DNA of 64,000 nt from positions 124,001 through 188,000 of the forward strand of contig NZ_CP067136.1 in NCBI RefSeq assembly GCF_028553785.1, in the 5' to 3' direction. Made by a program: the position numbers and the translations under genes. The stretch's first letter is position 1; the number at the start of each line of letters is the position of its first letter. This document shows, one piece after another, positions 37,988-47,895 of this stretch. The notes beneath the pieces are model-generated. The model was not told the origin of the DNA. It did not search any database and saw nothing but the letters and a program-made list of their open reading frames with translations. This DNA is from Paracoccus fistulariae. GTDB taxonomy: Bacteria > Pseudomonadota > Alphaproteobacteria > Rhodobacterales > Rhodobacteraceae.

Positions 37988-38704
37988 TCAATAGCTGCGG
38001 ATCAACCCCACCAGACGCCCCTGAACCCGGACACTTTCTTCGGGCAGGATGCGGGTCTCATAAGCTGAATTCGCGGCTTCCAGCGCGATCATCGCGCCTC
38101 GGCGGCGATAGCGTTTCAGCGTCGCCTCGTGCCCATCGACCAGCGCCACGATGATATCGCCATTATCGGCCGTGTTCTGTTCGCGGATGACAACGACGTC
38201 GCCGTCATTGATCCCGGCCTCGATCATCGAATCGCCTTTCACCTCAAGCGCATAATGGTGTTCGCGGCCCGATAGCATGGTCCCGGGGACCGAGATGTTA
38301 TGCGACGCTTCCGAAATCGCCTCGATCGGGACACCTGCCGCGATGCGGCCCATCAGCGGCAATTCGACCGCGCCGCTATCCACGACGCTCATCGCGCCGC
38401 GCGGCTGCGGCGAGGGGCGGTTGTTCGAGACCACGCGCGGTGTGAAACTGGTCACGGATTTGTCGCGCGCAGGCGCCAGATCGGCCAGCGCCTCTGGCAG
38501 ACGCACGATTTCCAAAGCGCGCGCCCGGTGCGGCAGACGACGGATGAAGCCGCGTTCTTCCAATGCCGTTACCAGCCGGTGAATGCCGGATTTCGAGCGC
38601 AGATCCAGCGCATCCTTCATTTCGTCGAAAGAGGGCGGGACACCGTCGCGCGTCATGCGCTTCTGAATGAATTCCAGCAGCTGGATTTGCTTCTTGGTCA
38701 GCAT
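37988..38704 (-). CDS. lexA: LexA repressor
   Basis: 238-aa SOS repressor. The N-terminal winged helix begins [16 protein letters not shown]; the self-cleavage bond is the Ala-Gly of RIAAGVP; the Ser-Lys dyad is in [10 protein letters not shown] and [10 protein letters not shown]. The start MLTKKQ is the family norm. An alphaproteobacterial LexA box lies 24 bp upstream, so autoregulation is expected. It is the last gene of the trpC-moaC-moeA-lexA run. Confidence 0.96.
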   Translation of the reverse strand: MLTKKQIQLLEFIQKRMTRDGVPPSFDEMKDALDLRSKSGIHRLVTALEERGFIRRLPHRARALEIVRLPEALADLAPARDKSVTSFTPRVVSNNRPSPQPRGAMSVVDSGAVELPLMGRIAAGVPIEAISEASHNISVPGTMLSGREHHYALEVKGDSMIEAGINDGDVVVIREQNTADNGDIIVALVDGHEATLKRYRRRGAMIALEAANSAYETRILPEESVRVQGRLVGLIRSY

Positions 38705-38727
38705 TGGCGCCATTCCCGCATCATTAT

Positions 38728-38742
38728 GTTCCATTTATGTTC
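38728..38742 (-). promoter_or_regulatory. LexA box upstream of lexA
   Basis: GTTC-N7-GTTC, with GTTC at 38728-38731 and 38739-38742, a perfect match to the direct-repeat SOS box known from alphaproteobacteria. It lies between moeA and lexA, so lexA has its own DNA-damage-inducible promoter inside the operon. Confidence 0.9.
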
Positions 38743-38797
38743 TAGCCCAATGAACGAATCGCGTCAATAAACAGAACAAGTCGCGGTGAAAAAACGG

Positions 38798-39982
38798 TTA
38801 ATTTCCGCCGCGAAGAGGCAGGTAATCGACGATCTCGCCCGCGCCGCGTGGCGCGTCATGCGCCGGGCGGAAAAGCAGCGCATCGGCCTGTGACATGAGC
38901 GACAGCTTGGCCGAATCCTGATCCTCGAAAGGGGCGATCGCGGGCAGATCCCCGCCCGGTTCCAGCCGCGCGCGCAGATAATGCTGACGGTCGCCCTCGG
39001 CCGGGATATCGATGGCCAGTCTTGCGCGATGCAGCCTGTTTCCCACCGGAAGGCCCTGCATCCGGCGGATCAGAGGTTGCATGAACAAGATGCCACAAGT
39101 GATTGCAGAAACTGGATTTCCAGGAAGGCCAAGCATGGCCGATCTGCCGATCCGGCCGGCCATCAATGGCTTGCCCGGACGCATGGCCAGCTTATAGAAG
39201 GCGCGCTCCATCCCCAGCTCTTCGGCAACCCGCGCGATCAGGTCGTGATCCCCGACCGAGGCGCCGCCAATGGTCACGATCAGATCGGCCGTCGCGGCCT
39301 GCCGGAACCGGTCGCGCAGGCTTTCCAGACTGTCGCGGGCAATGGGCAGGATCGTCGGAAGCGCCCCGGCCTCTGTCGCCAGCGCCGCAATCGCCAGATC
39401 GTTGGAGCTGATGATCTGCCCCTCTTTCGGCGTCTGGCCGGGGCGGACAAGCTCATCCCCGCCTGCCAGAATCGCGACCGAGGGACGGCGCGCGACCGTC
39501 ACCTCGGGGATATTCATCGCCGCCAGCAATCCGATATCGGCGGCGGTCAGCAGGCGGCCCGGCGCAAGGCTGTCGCCAAGGGCGAAATCGCCGCCACGCG
39601 GGCGGATATGGCTGCCGCGCGGCGGTTCCGTCACGGTCAGCATCTCGCCATCGCGGCGGGTCATTTCCTGCATCACCACCTGATCATAGCCCGCAGGCAC
39701 GGGCGCGCCGGTAAAGATGCGGATGGCGGTGCCGGGGGCCGGCTGGCCGGTCCAGGGGTGGCCAGCCGCAGATTCGCCGATCACCCGCAGCGATTGCCCG
39801 ATATCCTGCGCGCGCAGGGCATAGCCGTCCATGGCTGCGGCATCGAAGGGGGGCTGCGTCAGCTGCGCCGTGGCCGGGGCCAGCAAGGCACGTCCTGCGG
39901 CCTGTTCCAGCGAAAGAACCTCGCCATCGGCGCTTTCGGCCAAGGCCAGAACGCGGCTCAGGGCATCTTCGACGGTGATCAC
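38798..39982 (-). CDS. moeA: Molybdopterin molybdenumtransferase
   Basis: 394-aa enzyme that inserts molybdate into adenylated molybdopterin. It starts at GTG (39982), inside the moaC stop, with [13 protein letters not shown]. Family motifs are AAMDGYALR near residue 50, [16 protein letters not shown] near 91, [12 protein letters not shown] near 236 and GLPGNPVSA near 290. It overlaps moaC by GTGA. Confidence 0.94.
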   Translation of the reverse strand: MITVEDALSRVLALAESADGEVLSLEQAAGRALLAPATAQLTQPPFDAAAMDGYALRAQDIGQSLRVIGESAAGHPWTGQPAPGTAIRIFTGAPVPAGYDQVVMQEMTRRDGEMLTVTEPPRGSHIRPRGGDFALGDSLAPGRLLTAADIGLLAAMNIPEVTVARRPSVAILAGGDELVRPGQTPKEGQIISSNDLAIAALATEAGALPTILPIARDSLESLRDRFRQAATADLIVTIGGASVGDHDLIARVAEELGMERAFYKLAMRPGKPLMAGRIGRSAMLGLPGNPVSAITCGILFMQPLIRRMQGLPVGNRLHRARLAIDIPAEGDRQHYLRARLEPGGDLPAIAPFEDQDSAKLSLMSQADALLFRPAHDAPRGAGEIVDYLPLRGGN

Positions 39983-40452
39983 CGATCTGCCTCGTAAATG
40001 CCTGATTTTCCGCCTTCTTTTCGCAGCAGTCGGATGCCCTCGATGCGCATGGATTTCTGTGCGGCCTTCAGCATGTCGTAGATGGTCAGGCAGGCGGTCG
40101 ACACGGCGGTCAGCGCCTCCATTTCGACCCCGGTGCGGCCGGTGGTGCGCACAGTGGCCGTCACGCGGATGCCCGGCAGGGCGGGATCCGGCGTCAGGTC
40201 CAGAGAGACCTTGGCAATGGGCAGCGGATGGCAGAGCGGGATCAGATCGGCGGTGCGTTTGGCGCCCATGATCCCGGCCAGCCGGGCCACGCCCAGAACA
40301 TCGCCCTTGGCCGCGCCACCCTGGGCCAGGGCCAGCGTTTCGGGCGACATGATCACGCAACCCTCGGCAATGGCCTCGCGCGCGGTATCGGCCTTGCCCG
40401 AGACATCGACCATATGCGCCTGACCGGCACTGTCGAAATGGGTCAAGCTCAT
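39979..40452 (-). CDS. moaC: Cyclic pyranopterin monophosphate synthase
   Basis: 157-aa enzyme completing cyclic pyranopterin in molybdenum cofactor synthesis. It shows [20 protein letters not shown] (residues 49-68), LIPLCHPL and [20 protein letters not shown] (about 110-129), all family hallmarks. ATGA overlap joins it to trpC upstream; moeA follows. Confidence 0.96.
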   Translation of the reverse strand: MSLTHFDSAGQAHMVDVSGKADTAREAIAEGCVIMSPETLALAQGGAAKGDVLGVARLAGIMGAKRTADLIPLCHPLPIAKVSLDLTPDPALPGIRVTATVRTTGRTGVEMEALTAVSTACLTIYDMLKAAQKSMRIEGIRLLRKEGGKSGIYEADR

Positions 40453-41252
40453 GGCGTGGCCTGCGCGGGGACGGCAAGGATATCGCGGGTCGCAGCGGCG
40501 ACGTCCTGCTGTCGCATCAGGCTTTCGCCGATCAGGAAGCGACGCGCGCCGACCTGCATCATCGCGGCCAGATCCTGCGGCGTGAACAACCCGCTTTCGC
40601 AGACGATATCGCGATCCGAGGGGATGCGTGGCGCAAGCTGTCGTGTAACATCAAGTGTAACCTCGAAGGTCTTGAGATTGCGGTTGTTTATCCCGATCAT
40701 CGGGGATTTCAGGCGCAGGGCGCGATCCAGTTCGGCGGCATCATGCACCTCGATCAGCGCATCCATGCCCCAATGTGTCGCGGCGTCCTCCAGTTCCGCG
40801 GCCAGCGCATCATCGACCGAGGCCATGATGATCAGGATGCAATCGGCACCCCAGGCCCGCGCCTCGGCCACCTGATAGGTGTCATAGAGGAAATCCTTGC
40901 GCAGGGCGGGCAGGTCGCAGGCGGCGCGCGCTGCGGTCAAGAATTCGGGCGCGCCCTGAAAGCTGGGCGCGTCGGTCAGCACCGACAGGCAGGCCGCGCC
41001 GCCCTGTTCATAGGCACGGGCCAGCGCGGGTGGATCGAAATCGGGACGGATCAGGCCCTTGGAGGGGCTGGCCTTCTTGATTTCCGCGATCAGCGCCGGT
41101 CCGGTTTTCGCCTTTTCCGCAAGCGCACGGGCAAAACCGCGCGGGGCCGTGGCGGCGCGGGCGTCGGCTTCGATATCTGCCAGTGGCCGGGCACGCCGCG
41201 CGGCGGCGATTTCATCCAGCTTATAGGCCTTGATCTTGTCGAGAATATCCAT
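40449..41252 (-). CDS. trpC: Indole-3-glycerol phosphate synthase
   Basis: 267-aa TIM-barrel enzyme of tryptophan synthesis. It shows [20 protein letters not shown] near residue 53, [15 protein letters not shown] near 92, [13 protein letters not shown] near 185 and [10 protein letters not shown] near 215. It heads trpC-moaC-moeA-lexA; trpD and trpG lie 14 kb away beyond the ectoine block, on the same strand. Confidence 0.95.
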   Translation of the reverse strand: MDILDKIKAYKLDEIAAARRARPLADIEADARAATAPRGFARALAEKAKTGPALIAEIKKASPSKGLIRPDFDPPALARAYEQGGAACLSVLTDAPSFQGAPEFLTAARAACDLPALRKDFLYDTYQVAEARAWGADCILIIMASVDDALAAELEDAATHWGMDALIEVHDAAELDRALRLKSPMIGINNRNLKTFEVTLDVTRQLAPRIPSDRDIVCESGLFTPQDLAAMMQVGARRFLIGESLMRQQDVAAATRDILAVPAQATP

Positions 41253-41287
41253 GCCGATCTTCTAGCCGCTTGCACGGGGTGAGGGAA

Positions 41288-41329
41288 GGGGCATCCGCCC
41301 CGCCCCGCGATGCAGGTCCGCGCATCGCG
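41288..41329. repeat. Two tandem hairpins between doeB and trpC
   Basis: GGGGC-ATCC-GCCCC at 41288-41301 and CGCGATGC / GCATCGCG at 41306-41313 and 41322-41329, both perfect. They follow the doeB stop directly on the minus strand. No T-tract follows, so they are not classic terminators; they may protect the mRNA end or help Rho-dependent ending. Confidence 0.5.
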
Positions 41330-41330
41330 A

Positions 41331-42326
41331 TCAGCCGCGACGCTCGGCAATCACGGCCAGACAATCGCCCATCTGCACCAGTCCGGGGAAATGTCGCGCC
41401 GCAAGGATACCGTCGCGATTGGCCGGAATCTCGACCGGGGGCTGACCCGTGCGGTCGGCTGGCCAGATCCGCGCGATGGGCTGGCCCTTGCGGACCTGAT
41501 CGCCCAGATCGGCCAGCGGATGCAGAAGCCCGTCACGGGTGGCGAAGTGGAAGCAGTCGCCATCGGGCATATCCAGCATGATGCTGTTATCCGCCGCCTC
41601 GGGTGCGCCCGACAGGATACCGCTGTGGCGCAGCAGGTTGCGCGCGCCGCGAATGGCAATCTGGGCGGATCTGGCCGTCGCCGTACCGCCGCCGCCAAGC
41701 TCGGTGGTGACAAAGACCTTGCCCTGGTTCTCGACGGCCGTGTCGAACATGCCAACCGCGTCAATTTCCAGCATCATCATGCTGTAGGGTGCGGCAAAGG
41801 CCTGCATTGCCGCCACACATCTTTGCTGCTGATCCGCGTCATCCAGATAATGCGCTGCCGCATAGGGCAGGAAATCCAGCGTCTTGCCGCCCGAGTGGTA
41901 ATCCAGCACGATATCCGCCATCGGCACCAGCACATCGTTGAAATAATTGGCAATCTTCTGGCTGGGCGTGCCATCGGCCCGACCCGGAAAGGCGCGGTTC
42001 AGATTGACCTGATCGATGGGGCTGACCCGTGTGCCCGCCCGGAATGCCGGGTAATTCATGTAAGGCACGATAATGACGCGGCCCGAAATATCGGCGGGCT
42101 CAATCTGCCACGCCAGTTGCTGCAGCGCGATCGGGCCTTCATATTCATCGCCATGATTGCCGCCGGTCAGCAGCGCGGTGGGGCCGTCGCCATTGGCAAT
42201 CACCGTCAGCGGGATCATGATATTGCCCCAAGCGCTGTCATTGCGCGAATAGGGCAGGCGCAGGAACCCATGCGCCTTGCCCGGCCCGTCCAGCGGGATC
42301 GTTGGCGTGATCGGATTGCGGGTCAT
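41331..42326 (-). CDS. doeB: N-alpha-acetyl-L-2,4-diaminobutyrate deacetylase
   Basis: 331-aa zinc hydrolase of the succinylglutamate desuccinylase/aspartoacylase family. It removes acetyl from N-alpha-acetyl-diaminobutyrate after the ectoine ring is opened. The metal-binding GGNHGDEYEG near residue 66 and the later His in DYHSGG are present, with RVSPIDQVNLNRAFPG between. The gene is also called eutE. It overlaps doeA by 4 bp and closes the minus-strand ectoine operon. Confidence 0.92.
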   Translation of the reverse strand: MTRNPITPTIPLDGPGKAHGFLRLPYSRNDSAWGNIMIPLTVIANGDGPTALLTGGNHGDEYEGPIALQQLAWQIEPADISGRVIIVPYMNYPAFRAGTRVSPIDQVNLNRAFPGRADGTPSQKIANYFNDVLVPMADIVLDYHSGGKTLDFLPYAAAHYLDDADQQQRCVAAMQAFAAPYSMMMLEIDAVGMFDTAVENQGKVFVTTELGGGGTATARSAQIAIRGARNLLRHSGILSGAPEAADNSIMLDMPDGDCFHFATRDGLLHPLADLGDQVRKGQPIARIWPADRTGQPPVEIPANRDGILAARHFPGLVQMGDCLAVIAERRG

Positions 42327-43519
42327 GACTTCACCAGCATCCGGCGCGGGATATTGCACAGCAATTCCGGCTCTCGTTCCGTGATGACGATGGATTCGGT
42401 CGTCTCGTACCCCCAGTCATCCATCCACAGCCCGGTCATGAAATGAAAGGTCATGCCCGGCTGCAATTCGGTCCGGTCGCCACGGCGCAGCGACATGGTG
42501 CGCTCGCCCCAGTCCGGCGGATAGCTGAGCCCGATGGGATAGCCGGTGCGGTTGTCCTTGACGATGCCATAGCGGTCCAGAACGGTGAAAAAGGCCGCCG
42601 CGACATCTTCGCAGGTATTGCCCGCGCTGGCGGCGCGCAGCCCAGCCTCCATCCCTTCCAGCACCGCCTTTTCGGCCTCCAGCATTTCCTGCGGCGGCTT
42701 GCCCAGAAAGATCGTGCGCGACAGCGGGCAGTGGTAACGCTGATAGCAGCCGGCGATTTCGAAAAAGGTGCCCTCGTTCAGCTTCATCGGCTGATCGTCC
42801 CAGGTCAGATGCGGCGCGGCGGCATCCGGACCCGAGGGCAGCAGCGGCACGATGGCCGGGTAATCGCCGCCATGCTGGGACCATTCGTCATAGCGCAGCC
42901 CGGCATCATAGATCTCGGCCACCAGATCGCATTTGCGCATCCCGACCTCGATCCGATCCGCGATCCGGCGGTGCATGCGTTCGACGATGCGGGCGGCCTT
43001 GCGCATATAGGACAGCTCTTTCGGCGTCTTGACGGCGCGCTGCCAGTTCACCAGACCGGTCGCATCCAGGATCTGCGCATCGGGCAGGCCGTGGACCAGA
43101 CGCTCATGCGCCTTGGCGGAATACCAGTAATTGTCCATCTCGACGCCGATAAAGCCGCGATGCCAGCCGCGATCGGCCAGCTGCGCCCAAAGGTAATCCA
43201 TCGGGTGATGCTCGACCGATTGCACATAATGATCGGGATAGCCGATGATGTGATCTTCCGACATCCAGACGGTGCGCAGCGCGCCATTCGCATCCTGGCT
43301 GCGGCCGAACCAGATTGGCTGATCGGTGGGGCCGATGATCACGCATTGATGTACATAGAAGGACCAGCCGTCATAGCCGGTCAGCCAGGCCATGTTCGAG
43401 GGATCGCTGACAATCAGCATATCCAGCCCCAGCTTTTCCATGCTGGCCCGGGTCTTTTTCAGGCGCTGTTCATATTCCCCGGTCGAGAAACGCTCGGGCG
43501 TCCGTTGCAATTCTGGCAT
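42323..43519 (-). CDS. doeA: Ectoine hydrolase
   Basis: 398-aa M24 (creatinase/prolidase-like) enzyme that opens the ectoine ring to N-acetyl-diaminobutyrate; also called eutD. The N-terminal creatinase domain has LDMLIVSDPSNMAWLTGYDG near residue 33; the C-terminal pita-bread domain shows GTFFEIAGCYQRYHCPLSRT near 252. Length matches the family. It starts directly after the eutC stop and overlaps doeB. Confidence 0.93.
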   Translation of the reverse strand: MPELQRTPERFSTGEYEQRLKKTRASMEKLGLDMLIVSDPSNMAWLTGYDGWSFYVHQCVIIGPTDQPIWFGRSQDANGALRTVWMSEDHIIGYPDHYVQSVEHHPMDYLWAQLADRGWHRGFIGVEMDNYWYSAKAHERLVHGLPDAQILDATGLVNWQRAVKTPKELSYMRKAARIVERMHRRIADRIEVGMRKCDLVAEIYDAGLRYDEWSQHGGDYPAIVPLLPSGPDAAAPHLTWDDQPMKLNEGTFFEIAGCYQRYHCPLSRTIFLGKPPQEMLEAEKAVLEGMEAGLRAASAGNTCEDVAAAFFTVLDRYGIVKDNRTGYPIGLSYPPDWGERTMSLRRGDRTELQPGMTFHFMTGLWMDDWGYETTESIVITEREPELLCNIPRRMLVKS

Positions 43520-44485
43520 TCACTGGCCTTTCGAGAACGCGGCAAGCGCGTGGGTGGCAATGGCGGTGTCCTGAACGCCGGTTCCGGTCAGGTCGGCGAT
43601 GGTGATCTGATCGGCCGAGAGGCGGCCCGGATGCTGGCCCGCGATGATCTGGCCCAGTTCCGGCAGGCCGTTTTCGGTGACGGTCCCGGCCGCAAGGGCG
43701 GCGCGCAATTCCCCCATCAGGCGGGTCTGGCCAAGGCGGTCGGCGACATAAAGATCGGCGCGTTTCAGGCACAGGGGATCAAGTTCGTTCTTGCCCGGCT
43801 GATCGCTGCCCATGGCGGTGACATGCTGCCCCGGTTGCAGCCAGTCGGCCTGCAGGATCGGTTGCCGCGCGGCCGTGGTCGTGACGATGATATCGGCGGA
43901 TCGGGCGGCGGCCTCGGGATCGGGTTCGGCGCGGGTCGGCAGGTCCTCCGCCGTCATCTCGCGCGCCAGCGCCTGCGCCTTGGCGGGATCGCGGGCCCAG
44001 ATCACGGCCCGATCCACCGGGCGGACCAGCCGCAGCGCCTGCAATTGCATCCGCGCCTGCATTCCGGCCCCGAAGATCGCAACCCTGGTGGCATCGCATC
44101 GCGCCAGATGGCGTGCGGCGACGGCCCCGGCGGCGGCGGTGCGCAGATCGGTCAGATAGCCATTATCCAGCAGCACGGCGCTGACCCGCCCGGTTTGCGC
44201 CGACAGTACCACCATCAGCCCCGAGGTCGAGGGTAAGCCTTTGGCAGGATTATCAAAAAACCCCGGAGAGATCTTGACCGCAAAGCCCGGAAGCCCGGGC
44301 ACATAGGCGGTTTTCACATCCACCTCGCCATTCACATCGGGCATATGCATGGAAAGGATCGGCGGCATCTCGACCCCGCCGCGGGCCAGCGTGGCAAAGG
44401 CATTCTCGACCACGTCAATGGCGGCCTTGTCCAGATGAACATGCCGGCGCAACTGGTCTTCGGTCAGGATCAGGATATCGCTCAT
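43520..44485 (-). CDS. eutC: Ectoine utilization protein EutC (ornithine cyclodeaminase family)
   Basis: 321-aa NAD-binding protein of the ornithine cyclodeaminase/mu-crystallin fold. With EutA and EutB it is thought to convert 5-hydroxyectoine to ectoine. The Rossmann motif VAIFGAGMQARMQLQALRLV (about 133-152) and the family's VKISPGFFDNPAKGLPS near 69 are seen. It overlaps eutB by 4 bp and abuts doeA. The precise reaction is inference from locus and family. Confidence 0.9.
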   Translation of the reverse strand: MSDILILTEDQLRRHVHLDKAAIDVVENAFATLARGGVEMPPILSMHMPDVNGEVDVKTAYVPGLPGFAVKISPGFFDNPAKGLPSTSGLMVVLSAQTGRVSAVLLDNGYLTDLRTAAAGAVAARHLARCDATRVAIFGAGMQARMQLQALRLVRPVDRAVIWARDPAKAQALAREMTAEDLPTRAEPDPEAAARSADIIVTTTAARQPILQADWLQPGQHVTAMGSDQPGKNELDPLCLKRADLYVADRLGQTRLMGELRAALAAGTVTENGLPELGQIIAGQHPGRLSADQITIADLTGTGVQDTAIATHALAAFSKGQ

Positions 44486-45435
44486 GTGGTTTGCCTCAGA
44501 ATGGCGGCGTGGCGGTCGGGGTCGATATTCCGGCCCGACAGGATCAGGACCAGCGGGGCGTCTGTGCGCAGTTTGCCGGCAAGGATCGCGCCTGCGCCGA
44601 CCGCTGCGGCGCCTTCGACGGTCTCGCCATCTTCCAGCGCCAGATGGCGGATGCCTGCGGCAATCTCATCCTCGGTCAGCAGGATCAGATCATCCATCAA
44701 TTGCCGCACCATCGGGAAGGTCAGCCGGTTCTGCAGCCCGATGCCGCCGCCAAGGCTGTCGGCAAGGGTTTCCAGTTCCGTGACCTCGACGGGCCGACCT
44801 GCGGACAGGCTGGCCGCCATGGCCGCGCCGCGCTGCATGCTGATGCCGATGATGCGCAGATCGGGGCGCCGCGACTTTGCTGCCAGCGCCACACCGGCAA
44901 GCAGACCGCCGCCCGACAGCGGGATGGCGATGCTGGCGGCATCGGGGATCTGGTCCAGGATTTCCAGCCCAAGCGTGCCCTGACCGGCGATGACATCGGC
45001 ATGATCGAAGGGCGGGATCAGGGCAAAGCCCTCGTCCCGTTTCAGCCGCAGCGCCTCGCCGAAGGCCTCATCCTGACTGTCACCGGTCACGCGCGGCTCT
45101 GCCCCCAGGGCGGCGATGGCGTCCAGCTTGTTCTGCGGCACCAGACGCGAGACGCAGATGATCGCGGGCAGGCCCTGCGCGCGGGCCGCATGGGCCAGCG
45201 CCCGCCCATGGTTCCCGGTCGAGGCCGTGGTGACGCCCGCCACCCGGCCCAGCCGCAGAACCGCGTTCGCGGCCCCCCGCAGCTTGAAGGCGCCGGTCTC
45301 TTGCCGATGTTCGCATTTCAGCCAGACCGGGCCGCCCGCAAGCGCCGACAGGCTGGGCGAGGGCCTGACCGGCGTCACCCGCACCAGATCGCCGATGCGG
45401 TCCCGCGCGGCCAGAATATCCGCGATCACGACCAT
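44482..45435 (-). CDS. eutB: Hydroxyectoine utilization dehydratase EutB
   Basis: 317-aa PLP enzyme of the threonine dehydratase fold, proposed to dehydrate hydroxyectoine. The PLP lysine is in ETGAFKLRGAANAV near residue 51, the Ser/Thr substrate loop in ASTGNHGRALAHAA near 70, and the phosphate loop in PLSGGGLLAGVAL near 171. It overlaps eutA by 10 bp and eutC by 4 bp. Confidence 0.92.
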   Translation of the reverse strand: MVVIADILAARDRIGDLVRVTPVRPSPSLSALAGGPVWLKCEHRQETGAFKLRGAANAVLRLGRVAGVTTASTGNHGRALAHAARAQGLPAIICVSRLVPQNKLDAIAALGAEPRVTGDSQDEAFGEALRLKRDEGFALIPPFDHADVIAGQGTLGLEILDQIPDAASIAIPLSGGGLLAGVALAAKSRRPDLRIIGISMQRGAAMAASLSAGRPVEVTELETLADSLGGGIGLQNRLTFPMVRQLMDDLILLTEDEIAAGIRHLALEDGETVEGAAAVGAGAILAGKLRTDAPLVLILSGRNIDPDRHAAILRQTT

Positions 45436-46133
45436 GTCCGGACCCCGAACAGCTTTCCCGGCCCCTCTGCGGGGATCCTGGCTTCGTCCAGCATGGCCCA
45501 GAACAGGGCCAGATTGGCGCTGATCACGGGTTTGCCCAGCCGCGCCTCCAGCCGGTCGATCATTCTGACAGCGGGCAGGGCGGTGCAGGACAGAAACAGC
45601 GCCTGCGCCTGCGGATGATCGGACTTTTCCGCGAATTCCATCAGCGCCGCGTCATCCAGCAAGGCCATGTCGCGATCATCGGCGTATCCCATCGACCGGC
45701 GGGACACGACCTCCAGCCCGCCTGCCTGCAGATAGTCCCCGACCAGATCGCTGGTCTGGGGCAGATAGGGCGTCATCAGCGCGACCCGCTGAACGCCAAG
45801 CGCGCGGAACCCGCGAATGGCCGAGGCGGCAGGCGTGGCAACCGGGGCGCGCCCGCCAATCGCGGCCTGCACCTCATCGCCCAGCACCGCCGAGGCCGAG
45901 GTGCAGCCAAAGCCGATCCCCTTCAACTCGACGCCGGGCACCAACAGATCCGCCGCCGCCCGCAGCCGGGGGCCGGTCTTGCGCAGGTTTTCAGGCGTGG
46001 TCGGATTATCAAAGGCGATCCGGGTGACATGCAGACGGCAACCCGGCGGCAACAGCCGTGCCGCATCGCCCTCGATCGTCAGATCGGTTGCCAGGGCAAT
46101 CAGCCCGAAGCGGTGCAGATCGTCGCGCCACAT
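45426..46133 (-). CDS. eutA: Ectoine utilization protein EutA (Asp/Glu racemase-like)
   Basis: 235-aa protein of the maleate isomerase/Asp-Glu racemase superfamily. One catalytic-type Cys is in IGFGCTSASAVLG near residue 77 and the second in FLSCTALPAVRMID near 183, the usual pair. It works with EutB and EutC on hydroxyectoine; an epimerase role is a reasonable inference. It lies 18 bp after the stress-protein gene. Confidence 0.88.
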   Translation of the reverse strand: MWRDDLHRFGLIALATDLTIEGDAARLLPPGCRLHVTRIAFDNPTTPENLRKTGPRLRAAADLLVPGVELKGIGFGCTSASAVLGDEVQAAIGGRAPVATPAASAIRGFRALGVQRVALMTPYLPQTSDLVGDYLQAGGLEVVSRRSMGYADDRDMALLDDAALMEFAEKSDHPQAQALFLSCTALPAVRMIDRLEARLGKPVISANLALFWAMLDEARIPAEGPGKLFGVRTWS

Positions 46134-46151
46134 GCCCGGATCCGCCCCGCG

Positions 46152-46595
46152 CTACACGACCATGACCGGGCATTTCGCAATGCCGGTGACCTTGTGACTG
46201 ACCGAGCCCAGAAGATAGCTTTCCGTCGCCCCCAACCCGCGAGAGCCGACCACGATCAGGTCGCATCCCTTTTCCTGCGCCACCTGCACGATGGTCCGCG
46301 CGGGCTGTCCGGTCTTGATGAAGGCGCTCACCTGTTCCAGCCCGGCATCGCGCGCCTGACGCTTGGCATGATCGGCGGCCTCGCGCGCGGTGTCGCGCAT
46401 CGCCTGATCCAGATTGCCGCCGGGATCCAGATTGCCCCGGACCATCGACAGCGACGCCTCCAGCATCGAATGGTGGCGATAGACGGTCAGCACCACCAGA
46501 TGCGCATCGCACAGTTTCGCCAGCGCCGTTGCCTTGTCCAGCGCACGCTGTGACCCGTTCGAGCCGTCATAGGCGATCATGATCCGTTCAAACAT
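46152..46595 (-). CDS. TeaD-like universal stress protein of the ectoine TRAP system
   Basis: 147-aa single-domain UspA protein. It starts MFERIMIAYDGSNGSQRALD and ends with the ATP-binding pattern GSRGLGATESYLLGSVSHKV. It lies 10 bp after the TRAP large permease gene, as teaD does in the Halomonas teaABCD system, where it dampens transporter activity in an ATP-dependent way. The same regulatory role is inferred here. Confidence 0.87.
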   Translation of the reverse strand: MFERIMIAYDGSNGSQRALDKATALAKLCDAHLVVLTVYRHHSMLEASLSMVRGNLDPGGNLDQAMRDTAREAADHAKRQARDAGLEQVSAFIKTGQPARTIVQVAQEKGCDLIVVGSRGLGATESYLLGSVSHKVTGIAKCPVMVV

Positions 46596-46605
46596 CGCGG
46601 CCCCC

Positions 46606-47892
46606 TTATTTCGCAAAGGCCAGATCGCGCAGGAACAGGGCGATCTGCGGGAAGACAATCAGCAGTGCCGCCGTCGTCAACAGCATGAAGATGAAGGGCG
46701 GGGTGCCGCGAACGACCTCAAGATAGGGGCGCTTGAAGACCGCGATGGCGGTGAAGATATCGCAGCCAAAGGGCGGGGTCGCGCTGCCGATGGCGACCTG
46801 CAGCGTGATGATGGTGCCGACCAGAACCGGATCCAGCCCGACATCCTTCACCACCGGGGCAAAGATCGGCACGAAGATCAGGATCACAACGATCGGATCG
46901 ACGAACATGCAGCCGACGAAAAAGGCGATCGAGATCGTTAGCAGGACGCCATAGGGGCCCATCTGGTCGATGCCGACGCCGCCCAGGATCGCCTGCGGGA
47001 TCTGCGCAAAGCTGATCACATAGGAAAAGGCCTGACCTGCCCCCACGAGGATAAAGACCACGGCGGTGATCAGCCCGGTCGATTTCGCCGTGGCGTAAAG
47101 CTGTTTCATGTCCATTTCGCGAAACACGACCATCTCCAGAAACAGCGCGTAAAGCACGCAGGCCGCCGCCGCTTCGGTCGGAGAGAAAATGCCGCCATAG
47201 ATGCCGCCGATGATGATCGCCGGAAAGCCCAGCGGCCACAGCGCGCGGCGGATCGCGACCCCGCGTTCGGGCCATGTCGCCTTCGGCTCGACCGGGACAT
47301 TGTTCCGCACCGCGTAGAAATAGCTGTAGACCGAGAACATCAGCAGGATCAGCAGCCCCGGCCCGATCCCGGCGATGAACAGCTCCGAGATCGAGGTGCC
47401 CGAGACCACGCCATAGATGATCATCCCGATCGACGGCGGGATCAGGAAGGCGATATCCGAGGCATTGACGATCAGTGCCAGCACGAAGCTGTCATTATAG
47501 CCCGCCTTCAGCATGCGCGGACGCAAGGGACCGCCCACCGCCACGACCGTCGCCTGGGTCGAGCCTGACACCGCGCCGAACATGGTGCAGGCCCCCGCGG
47601 TCGAGATCGCCAGCCCGCCCTTCAGATGGCCCACAAATGCCATGACCAGATCGATCAGACGGCTGGCCGATTGCCCGCGTGTCATGATGTCGGCGGCAAA
47701 GATGAACATGGGCACGGCGATCAGGCTGGCCGGGCGGATGCCGCCCAGGATCTGCTGCACCATCGTGTCAAGCTGACCGACGCCGCCAAACAGCGCCACG
47801 AAGCCGATCAGCGAGCCCGCGATCAGCGGGATCATCATCGGAAAGCCCAGCAGAAGCAGCACGATCATGGTGCCGAAGATGGCGAATGCCAT
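46606..47892 (-). CDS. uehC: TRAP transporter large permease for ectoine/hydroxyectoine (UehC/DctM)
   Basis: 428-aa inner-membrane protein with about 12 spans, the ion-coupled channel of the TRAP importer. Typical DctM features are GFPMMIPLIAGSLIGFVALF near the start and IAFLIPPSIGMIIYGVVSGT near residue 138. The ribosome site GGAGGT lies in the last codons of the small permease gene. Substrate is assigned from the surrounding degradation genes. Confidence 0.92.
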   Translation of the reverse strand: MAFAIFGTMIVLLLLGFPMMIPLIAGSLIGFVALFGGVGQLDTMVQQILGGIRPASLIAVPMFIFAADIMTRGQSASRLIDLVMAFVGHLKGGLAISTAGACTMFGAVSGSTQATVVAVGGPLRPRMLKAGYNDSFVLALIVNASDIAFLIPPSIGMIIYGVVSGTSISELFIAGIGPGLLILLMFSVYSYFYAVRNNVPVEPKATWPERGVAIRRALWPLGFPAIIIGGIYGGIFSPTEAAAACVLYALFLEMVVFREMDMKQLYATAKSTGLITAVVFILVGAGQAFSYVISFAQIPQAILGGVGIDQMGPYGVLLTISIAFFVGCMFVDPIVVILIFVPIFAPVVKDVGLDPVLVGTIITLQVAIGSATPPFGCDIFTAIAVFKRPYLEVVRGTPPFIFMLLTTAALLIVFPQIALFLRDLAFAK

Positions 47893-47895
47893 GGC

